A stretch of 20,275 bases of DNA, taken from Christensenella sp. UBA2853 (GTDB taxonomy: Bacteria; Bacillota; Clostridia; Christensenellales; Aristaeellaceae). Position numbers and translations under genes: made by a program. This document shows positions 14,454 through 20,275 of this stretch, piece after piece. The DNA lies in contig DEFL01000041.1 of NCBI GenBank assembly GCA_002350845.1, positions 19,995 through 40,269 on the forward strand, read 5' to 3'. The notes under the pieces were generated by a model. It did not search any database. It was not told where the DNA came from and saw only the letters and a list, made by a program, of their open reading frames with translations. Position 1 is the stretch's first letter; every line of letters starts with the position of its first letter.

Positions 14454-15464
14454 ATGAAAGTGCTACTCATTGGCGGTACAGGCACGATCTCGACTGCAGT
14501 GACCCGGCTTCTTGTGCAGAAAGGATGGGATATCTATCTTCTGAACCGTGGTCACCGAAACGACATCCTCCCGGACAGTATTCACTGGTTGAATGCTGAT
14601 GTGCGCGATGAAAACAGTCTGCGCAGCGCCATTGGAGATACCTGCTTCGATGTGGTCTGTGATTTTATAGGGTTCGTTCCAGAGCACGTTGAACAGGATA
14701 TCCGTGTGTTTAATGGCCGCTGCGGTCAGTTCATCTATATTTCTTCGGCCTCGGCCTATCACAAGCCGGTTGCCCATTACAAAATTACGGAAGGAACGAC
14801 GCTGTCGAACCCCTTCTGGAAGTATTCCCGCGATAAGATCGCCTGTGAACAGCTCCTGCGTCAGGCTCTTGAAGATTTCGGGTTCCCTGTCACCATCGTC
14901 CGCCCGAGCCATACATATGACGAGCGCACCGTTCCTGTTGCCGTGCATGGGAACCAGGGCCCCTGGCAGGTTCTCGCCCGCATCCTTCACGATCAGCCGA
15001 TCATCATTCATGGAGATGGTTCTTCCCTGTGGACCGTCACACACAACTCTGACTTTGCAAAAGCATTCGTCGGCCTCATGGGCAACCCCAAAGCGATCGG
15101 TGAAGCTTTCCACATTACCAGCGATGAAAGCCTGACCTGGAATCAGATTATGGAAATGACCGCACATGCCCTTGGCAGGGAACTGCATGCATGCTATGTG
15201 CCGGCATCTGTTCTGGCTGAGGCTCCGCAGTATGATTTCCGCGGTTCTCTCCTCGGTGATAAAGCCTGTTCTGTTGTCTTCGACAATACAAAAGTCAAAT
15301 CACTGGTCCCGGATTTTGTCTGCACGACACCATTCTGCAAGGGCGTCCAGATGTCTGTCGATTTCATTCTGTCCCATCCCGAGCTGCAAAGGCCGGATCC
15401 TGAATTTGATGCTTTCAGTGACAGGCTTGTCAATGCAATGGCCTCTGTACGGACTGCGCTGTAA
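14454..15464 (+). CDS. NAD-dependent epimerase/dehydratase family protein (extended/atypical SDR)
   Basis: A 336-aa Rossmann-fold protein. The N-terminus has the nucleotide-binding motif GGTGTIS (7-13; the last Gly of the usual GGxGxxG is Ser), an NRG turn at 31-33 and DVR at 49-51. FIYISSASAY (93-102) precedes a catalytic-type YxxxK at Y124/K128 (YSRDK). The middle part resembles sugar-nucleotide epimerases and the CSP41/isoflavone-reductase-like group (TIVRPSHTYDE; HNSDFAKAFVGLMG; AFHITSDESLTWNQI). The substrate cannot be told. The RBS is an excellent AAGGAGG 8 nt before ATG, placed right behind the ABC-F hairpin. The gene is intact and ends ahead of a strong bidirectional terminator. Confidence 0.9.
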   Translation: MKVLLIGGTGTISTAVTRLLVQKGWDIYLLNRGHRNDILPDSIHWLNADVRDENSLRSAIGDTCFDVVCDFIGFVPEHVEQDIRVFNGRCGQFIYISSASAYHKPVAHYKITEGTTLSNPFWKYSRDKIACEQLLRQALEDFGFPVTIVRPSHTYDERTVPVAVHGNQGPWQVLARILHDQPIIIHGDGSSLWTVTHNSDFAKAFVGLMGNPKAIGEAFHITSDESLTWNQIMEMTAHALGRELHACYVPASVLAEAPQYDFRGSLLGDKACSVVFDNTKVKSLVPDFVCTTPFCKGVQMSVDFILSHPELQRPDPEFDAFSDRLVNAMASVRTAL

Positions 15465-15528
15465 ATCGCATCGTTGGAAGCATGCTGTTTGCTTTCCGTG
15501 CGGATACGGATTCCGTCACGCAAGATAG

Positions 15529-15566
15529 AAAAACGTGAGCTCTCAAAGAAAAGAGCTCACGTTTTT
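15529..15566. terminator. Bidirectional terminator between SDR and DUF308 genes
   Basis: A perfect 15-bp stem, AAAAACGTGAGCTCT (15529-15543) with AGAGCTCACGTTTTT (15552-15566), and an 8-nt loop. A-runs on one side and T-runs on the other make it work on both strands, as fits convergent genes. Confidence 0.93.
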
Positions 15567-15603
15567 TGTCATCCGCATTGAGTTTTGCTGTTTTGCGCTG
15601 ATC

Positions 15604-16119
15604 TCATTTCCGGGTGCAAACCCAGAGGCTGACCAGGCCGTCATAAATCAGCATGACACCGGCAGCAATCACAGGAATCTCAAGCGCGGTAATCGGCTGA
15701 GTAATGAACGCAATGCCGCACAGGATCGTAACCAGCGCAAGGATAAACGGGATGACCCATCTCTGATACCCCATTTTCCTCAAATCCAGAGACTGGACCA
15801 GATTAATGATGCCAGTGATCAGGATAACCACACCGATCATGACAGGAAAAAAGGACGCGACTTTAATTGGGTTTGCAGTGATAATGATTCCGGCCACGAT
15901 GCCCAGCAGCCCGGAACCAAACCTGGAATAACTCGCAACTGTAGTATCCCTGTTTCTAAGCCATCCAATCACGGCAATGACGCCGCCAACCATCAGGCCC
16001 ACACCCACAAGCGTAATGACGGCCGAAATAACAGGACTCGGCCAGACCACCAGAACAATGCCCATAATGATTAAGAGAAGAGAAAGCAGAACTGGACTGC
16101 TGGTGATTTTTTTCAGCAT
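15604..16119 (-). CDS. DUF308/HdeD-like small membrane protein
   Basis: A 171-aa protein made almost entirely of six hydrophobic helices in three hairpins, with short basic loops (GWLRNRD, DLRKMGYQRW, CTRK at the C-terminus). Repeated GI-like patterns such as LLIIMGIVLVVWP, GLLGIVAGIIITANP and ALVTILCGIAFITQP are spaced about 55 residues apart, as in DUF308 (HdeD family), where each repeat unit is a helix pair ending near a Pro. In E. coli HdeD is linked to acid resistance; the role in Bacillota is not known. ATG follows AGGGGG. It is a single-gene unit with its own promoter, divergent from the SNF2 gene and closed by a shared bidirectional terminator. Confidence 0.85.
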   Translation of the reverse strand: MLKKITSSPVLLSLLLIIMGIVLVVWPSPVISAVITLVGVGLMVGGVIAVIGWLRNRDTTVASYSRFGSGLLGIVAGIIITANPIKVASFFPVMIGVVILITGIINLVQSLDLRKMGYQRWVIPFILALVTILCGIAFITQPITALEIPVIAAGVMLIYDGLVSLWVCTRK

Positions 16120-16167
16120 AACGTGTCCCCCTTATATCTTTATATGCAGATCTTCAGATCCATGCAT

Positions 16168-16187
16168 CAGTTTGCAGTGACAAACTG
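16168..16187. repeat. Inverted repeat in the leader of the DUF308 gene
   Basis: CAGTTTG (16168-16174) and CAAACTG (16181-16187) form a perfect 7-bp stem with a 6-nt loop just downstream of the minus-strand -10 box. A second short GATC-TTCA-GATC hairpin lies beside it at about 16149-16160. It could be an operator or leader structure. Confidence 0.4.
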
Positions 16188-16195
16188 CAGTCATA

Positions 16196-16223
16196 AGTAT
16201 ATCCATTTTTAGCATAATCTCAA
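16196..16223 (-). promoter_or_regulatory. Promoter of the DUF308 gene
   Basis: On the minus strand, TTGAGA (16218-16223), a 16-bp spacer and TATACT (16196-16201). The leader would be about 70 nt. Confidence 0.65.
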
Positions 16224-16281
16224 CAAGTGAAAAATGAGAAGTTTATGAAAAAATGCTATGGATATCTATCTTTCGTGCAAA

Positions 16282-16310
16282 TTGCATTCATCTTCAACTT
16301 ACAGTAAAAT
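16282..16310 (+). promoter_or_regulatory. Promoter of the SNF2-family gene
   Basis: TTGCAT (16282-16287), 17 bp and TAAAAT (16305-16310). The start near 16317 leaves about 32 nt before ATG 16349, which supports that start over the longer open frame beginning at 16253. Confidence 0.75.
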
Positions 16311-16348
16311 GCTTAAGGCAATTTTATGTGATCGGGAGGTACTCAGGC

Positions 16349-19300
16349 ATGGCTGACAGTCAGACAAGGTCCATTGAACGTCTTACCGTCGAGCTGGACT
16401 GGCGTTCGCTCTTTGACCAGAGGACATTGAAACAGATTGAAGACGACCACCTTGACCTTTGTATCCACAATTTTCAGGTTGCTGACAGTTCCACGCTCTC
16501 ATGTGTCTTTGAAGACGGGAAAAAGCAGTACAACATCCGACTTTCAAGATTTCCCAGATATATCGGTGACAACTTTTCCAACGTCTGGGGATACTGCAGC
16601 TGTCCCAGGTGCGCCGGCATTCGATGCATTCATATCGGTGCGATGCTCCTGTACCGCGAAAAACATGAAGGTCCTTTTGTCCTCACGGAATCAGACCGTG
16701 CCTATGCGCAGCGAATCTCAGCCATAAAGCGGGATGAAGAACTCAGCCGGCGTAAAACGCTTCAGAGCACTTTGGGAAACCAGATGCTTCCCGTTGCAGA
16801 TGCAATCGGCTCCGAACAGGAGATTTCAGGCATCCAGCTGTATGATTTTGCGTCCATCATGGCGCCTCTGAAAACCACAGTCTATGCCGTCACGCGCATG
16901 TCAGAGATTGCGGAGGATGAGACAAACCGCCCCAATATTCATATTTCCGAAGACATGTCGCGGGATGGACTCAGAGAACTGACAGCAAGACTGAATTACA
17001 GTGATGATTTGGGGTATTACGGTACACGGATGACCTTCCATTCTCATGCGCTGGTTTACAGTCAGTGCAACTGTGAAAAAGAGCACGATGCGCTTTGTGA
17101 ACATATGCTGCTCCTGATGCGGGCAGCCCGAAAATATACCGCACTGCACTCGCCTTCTGACCTTACGGACGAAGCCGCGGCCGTTTTCTTCCGCTCGATT
17201 CAGGAAAACAGTCCGTCCCATCCCAAAGAGATTCCCCCGCAAAGGCAAAAAACACTCAGCATTTCTCCGCGCATTTCTATGGAGGACGGGGTTGCCAAGC
17301 TCACGTTTAAAATCGGACGTTCCGGTTCCAAAATGATCATCTGCCGGAATCCTTCTGCATTGATTCAGGCATACAATCATAAAGAACAAAGCTTTGAACT
17401 GTCAAAGAAAGAATCTGTTGATTTTACAAAAGAGGACTTTACCGATGAGAGCATGCCGCTTTTTGCGCTGATGATCCATCGTTTTTCCGATATTCAGGCT
17501 GTCAATTCAAAGCTGCTGTCAAGAAGTTATTACACGCCTGCATTGAATTATACTTATCAGCAGCAGTTAAGCGGCAGTCTTCTGGATCAGTTTTATGATG
17601 TTGCAGACGGCATGCAGTGTGAATACCAGGACAAGTCAAACGGCATCTCTACCACGATTCAGATCGGTCATTGCAACATGTCGTTCCCTGTTCATGTTGA
17701 TCGTCTGTCAGATGCCCGCGGTGCATTCGTCGGTGTTGTTGTTTCGGGCGTTGCTCCTGTTGAAATCCATGGAAGTACCGACACCTATATCCTGAATCAG
17801 GATTGTCTTTCCCGGGTCACTTCGAAGGAAGAAGAAGCGCTTGCACCGTTTCGGTCCATTGCAGATCCCTCCGGACTGTTTCGGTTTCATGTCGGTCTCA
17901 ACCATCTTCAGGAATTATATTATCGTGTCCTTCCCGGGCTGATTGAAAGTTCCTGTGTGCAGCTGATTGATCACTGCAGTGATGAAGCCGAGGCATATCT
18001 TCCGCCCGAGCCCGTGTTTGCCTTTTACTGCGATCTGGCAGACAATGTGCTTTCCATCAAAACGACCGTGACCTATGCAGACAGGCAGTTCCTGCTTGCA
18101 CCGGATGTTGACGACAGTGCAGATTATCACGATCGGGACCAGGAAGCCCGTGTCATACATGCACTGACCACCTATGTCGACCAGTATGATCCGGACCGTC
18201 ATCGCTATTTTGCTGAATTGTCTGAAGAGGACTTCTTTCACTTTCTGCGTGATGGAATCCCCTATCTTTCCCACTTTGGTGTTGTCAGCGGAACGGACAT
18301 CTTTCGTGCACACCGCGTACAGGGCGTTCCTCAAATCACTGTCGGCGTGTCGGTCCAGAGCGGACTGATGGATTTATCCATTTCATCGACGGGTATGACC
18401 AGCGATGAACTTCTTGCGCTGCTCGACAGTTACCAGAAGAAGAAAAAGTATTATCGCCTGCGCTCCGGAGACTATATCGATCTTGAAGACAGCAGTGAAA
18501 TCGACGATATTACGGACTTCTTCCATTCTCTGGATTTGCTTCCTACTGAAGCCATCAAAGAAAAAATGCATCTTCCCTTATACAGGGCACTCTACATCGA
18601 TCGAATGCTGGAAGAACATGAAAACATCATTTCTTCCAGAGACCGCACATATCGGACGCTGGTCAAAAACTTCAGGACTGTAAAAGATGCCGACGATGAT
18701 ATTCCTGATTCGATGAAAGATGTGCTTCGCCCTTACCAGAGCTATGGTTTCAAATGGCTGTCCACTCTGGGGAACGCTGGCTTTGGCGGAATACTCGCCG
18801 ATGAAATGGGTCTGGGCAAAACAATTCAGGTGATTGCTTTCCTGCTGTCTGCAAAAGAAAGCGGAATTCGAAAGCCGTCATTGATTATTTGTCCTTCTTC
18901 GCTTGTCTTTAACTGGCTGGAAGAGTTCAAACGCTTTGCCCCTCAGCTGAACGTACAAACCATCAGCGGGACACAGCATGTTCGCAATGAGCAGCTGAAG
19001 CTGCTCGCCAATTCACTGAGCAATGTCAACTTCTCCGATACACCGATCCAAGATGTGAAACGCTCGGAGAAATATGCGGCCCAACAGCTGCAGCCGGCAG
19101 CAGATGTATTCCTTACCAGCTATGATCTGCTCAAGCGCGACATATCACAGTATGAGCCGCTGGGTTTTTATGCGTGCATTCTTGATGAAGCACAGTATAT
19201 CAAAAATCAGACAGCTGCTGTCAGTAAGGCCGTGAAAATTATTCATGCTGACCATCGCTTTGCACTTACAGGGACGCCCATCGAAAATCGGCTTTCGGAG

Positions 19301-20191
19301 CTTTGGTCCATATTTGATTTCCTGATGCCGGGTTTCCTGTACTCTTCCTCTGAGTTCATCGAGCGCTTTGAAACACCGATCGCAAAATCCAAAGATGCCG
19401 ATGCCATTTCTCGCCTTAAGAAGATGGTCAGTCCGTTTATCCTGCGTCGTTTAAAATCTGATGTATTGAAAGATCTTCCTCCAAAGCTTGAGGAGGTCAG
19501 ATATGCCAGATTTGGAAAAGACCAGCAGATGCTCTATGATGCGCAGGTTGTCCATATGCGCAGTATCATCCAGGGATCCCGCGGCACCGGAGAAGACAAG
19601 CTCAGGATCCTTGCCGAGTTAACTCATATTCGACAGATCTGCTGCGACCCTTCCCTTTTGTTTGACAATTACACCGGATCGTGTGCCAAGCGCGAAGCCT
19701 GCTTGGATTTGATAGAAGGCGCTATGGATGCCGGACACTGCATGCTGATCTTCTCACAGTTTACATCCATGCTGTCTCTTCTTGAGAAAGACCTGCAAGC
19801 CAAGAGAATACCATACTATATCATTACAGGAGCAACACCTAAGGAACAGCGCCTAACGCTGGTGCAGCAGTTCAACGAAGGAACGACGCCAGTTTTCCTG
19901 ATTTCACTGAAAGCCGGTGGAACAGGGCTGAATCTGACTGGCGCCGATGTCGTCATTCATTATGATCCCTGGTGGAATCTGTCTGCACAGAATCAGGCAA
20001 CAGACCGCGCACATCGCATCGGACAAACACGCCAGGTCACGGTGATTCGTCTCATTGTCAAGGATACGATCGAAGAGAAAATCCTTGAATTGCAGGATGC
20101 AAAGAAAGATCTTGCCGATGCCATTCTCGAAGGCAGAAGCGAGAACCTTATGTCTATGAGCAAGGAAGAGCTTCTCTCTTTGCTGTCATAG
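16349..20191 (+). CDS. SNF2-family DNA-dependent ATPase/helicase with two SWIM zinc fingers
   Basis: A 1280-aa protein. Near the N-terminus are two SWIM-type CxCx(n)CxH motifs: C83/C85/C93/H95 and C240/C242/C250/H252. A long middle region (about 300-780) corresponds in position to the bacterial SNF2-associated domain. The Swi2/Snf2 motor follows: motif I DEMGLGKT (818-825), motif II DEAQ (946-949), motif III LTGTPIENRLSELWS, and a helicase C lobe with SLKAGGTGLNLTGAD and motif VI DRAHRIGQ (1219-1226). Relatives translocate on duplex DNA and remodel protein-DNA complexes; partners here are unknown. ATG 16349 is chosen because GGGAGGT (16334-16340) and the promoter lie inside the longer open frame. 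It stands alone with its own promoter and terminator, so there is no evidence of a defence operon. Confidence 0.93.
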   Translation: MADSQTRSIERLTVELDWRSLFDQRTLKQIEDDHLDLCIHNFQVADSSTLSCVFEDGKKQYNIRLSRFPRYIGDNFSNVWGYCSCPRCAGIRCIHIGAMLLYREKHEGPFVLTESDRAYAQRISAIKRDEELSRRKTLQSTLGNQMLPVADAIGSEQEISGIQLYDFASIMAPLKTTVYAVTRMSEIAEDETNRPNIHISEDMSRDGLRELTARLNYSDDLGYYGTRMTFHSHALVYSQCNCEKEHDALCEHMLLLMRAARKYTALHSPSDLTDEAAAVFFRSIQENSPSHPKEIPPQRQKTLSISPRISMEDGVAKLTFKIGRSGSKMIICRNPSALIQAYNHKEQSFELSKKESVDFTKEDFTDESMPLFALMIHRFSDIQAVNSKLLSRSYYTPALNYTYQQQLSGSLLDQFYDVADGMQCEYQDKSNGISTTIQIGHCNMSFPVHVDRLSDARGAFVGVVVSGVAPVEIHGSTDTYILNQDCLSRVTSKEEEALAPFRSIADPSGLFRFHVGLNHLQELYYRVLPGLIESSCVQLIDHCSDEAEAYLPPEPVFAFYCDLADNVLSIKTTVTYADRQFLLAPDVDDSADYHDRDQEARVIHALTTYVDQYDPDRHRYFAELSEEDFFHFLRDGIPYLSHFGVVSGTDIFRAHRVQGVPQITVGVSVQSGLMDLSISSTGMTSDELLALLDSYQKKKKYYRLRSGDYIDLEDSSEIDDITDFFHSLDLLPTEAIKEKMHLPLYRALYIDRMLEEHENIISSRDRTYRTLVKNFRTVKDADDDIPDSMKDVLRPYQSYGFKWLSTLGNAGFGGILADEMGLGKTIQVIAFLLSAKESGIRKPSLIICPSSLVFNWLEEFKRFAPQLNVQTISGTQHVRNEQLKLLANSLSNVNFSDTPIQDVKRSEKYAAQQLQPAADVFLTSYDLLKRDISQYEPLGFYACILDEAQYIKNQTAAVSKAVKIIHADHRFALTGTPIENRLSELWSIFDFLMPGFLYSSSEFIERFETPIAKSKDADAISRLKKMVSPFILRRLKSDVLKDLPPKLEEVRYARFGKDQQMLYDAQVVHMRSIIQGSRGTGEDKLRILAELTHIRQICCDPSLLFDNYTGSCAKREACLDLIEGAMDAGHCMLIFSQFTSMLSLLEKDLQAKRIPYYIITGATPKEQRLTLVQQFNEGTTPVFLISLKAGGTGLNLTGADVVIHYDPWWNLSAQNQATDRAHRIGQTRQVTVIRLIVKDTIEEKILELQDAKKDLADAILEGRSENLMSMSKEELLSLLS

Positions 20192-20197
20192 TCATGC

Positions 20198-20233
20198 AAA
20201 AAAAGGAAGAGTGAATCTGCTCTTCCTTTTTTT
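20198..20233 (+). terminator. Intrinsic terminator of the SNF2 gene
   Basis: A 14-bp stem of A7-GGAAGAG with CTCTTCC-T7 and an 8-nt loop, 6 bp after the stop codon. Confidence 0.95.
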
Positions 20234-20244
20234 GTTGTCAATGC

Positions 20245-20272
20245 AAAAAAATAGAAGCTCTTACGAGCTTCT
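20245..20272 (-). terminator. Terminator of a minus-strand gene beyond the right edge
   Basis: AGAAGCTC/GAGCTTCT (20253-20260 and 20265-20272) with a TTAC loop. On the minus strand it is followed by TATTTTTTT, which places a converging minus-strand gene just outside the window. Confidence 0.8.
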
Positions 20273-20275
20273 GTA

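Noticed and set aside
16253..16348. N-terminal 32-residue extension of the SNF2 frame
   Set aside because: It overlaps the -35/-10 promoter pair and the GGGAGGT ribosome binding site, so translation most likely begins at 16349.
16349..20191. SNF2 gene as part of a DISARM-like or other defence island
   Set aside because: No methylase, nuclease, DUF1998 or phospholipase-D gene is adjacent, and the gene has its own promoter and terminator.
1..20275. CRISPR arrays, insertion sequences or attachment sites
   Set aside because: I saw no regularly spaced direct repeats, transposase motifs or flanking duplications. The tRNA at the left edge shows no second 3'-end copy in the window, though its 3' end itself is not visible.

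Overview
The window looks like ordinary chromosome from a Bacillota (Firmicutes) bacterium of roughly 50% GC. Reasons: strong AGGAGG-type ribosome binding sites, sigma-A promoters with 16-17 bp spacers, a phenylalanine T-box leader ahead of pheST, a RadA/YacL-type gene pair, and a Firmicutes-type ABC-F protein. An Erysipelotrichia-like gut lineage is my guess at a finer level, but nothing here proves it. I see no phage, transposon, CRISPR array or plasmid signature.

Layout. The left edge (1-20, minus) is the 5' end of a tRNA, probably tRNA-Thr, with its own promoter. A four-gene minus-strand operon follows (3602 down to 119): a secreted phosphodiester-glycosidase-like protein, a divergent Lgt-family membrane protein, a GNAT protein and thymidine kinase. 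It is driven by a perfect consensus promoter (TTGACA, 17 bp, TATAAT). Back to back with that promoter is the one for the plus-strand radA and yacL-like (PIN-TRAM) pair (3788-6322). A 19-bp perfect hairpin separates yacL from a convergent VanY-like gene (6421-7554, minus). Next is the pheS-pheT operon (minus, 11318 down to 7868) behind a T-box leader with a UUC specifier.

On the right half, plus-strand genes encode a YccA/Bax-inhibitor-1 family membrane protein, an ABC-F ATPase and an extended-SDR (NAD-dependent epimerase/dehydratase-like) protein. A minus-strand DUF308/HdeD-like membrane protein follows. Last is a large SNF2-family ATPase (1280 aa) with two SWIM zinc-finger motifs. Intrinsic terminators close most units, and the right edge carries the terminator of a further minus-strand gene outside the window.

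The most unusual theme is loss of catalytic residues in well-preserved reading frames. The VanY-like protein has lost all three zinc ligands and the catalytic Glu. The ABC-F protein has one complete ATPase site and one comprehensively degraded site, including a natural Glu-to-Gln at the second Walker B. The Lgt-like protein lacks at least one Arg thought essential in E. coli Lgt and has a long membrane extension. I found no clearly new multi-gene system; these putative pseudoenzymes are the best leads.
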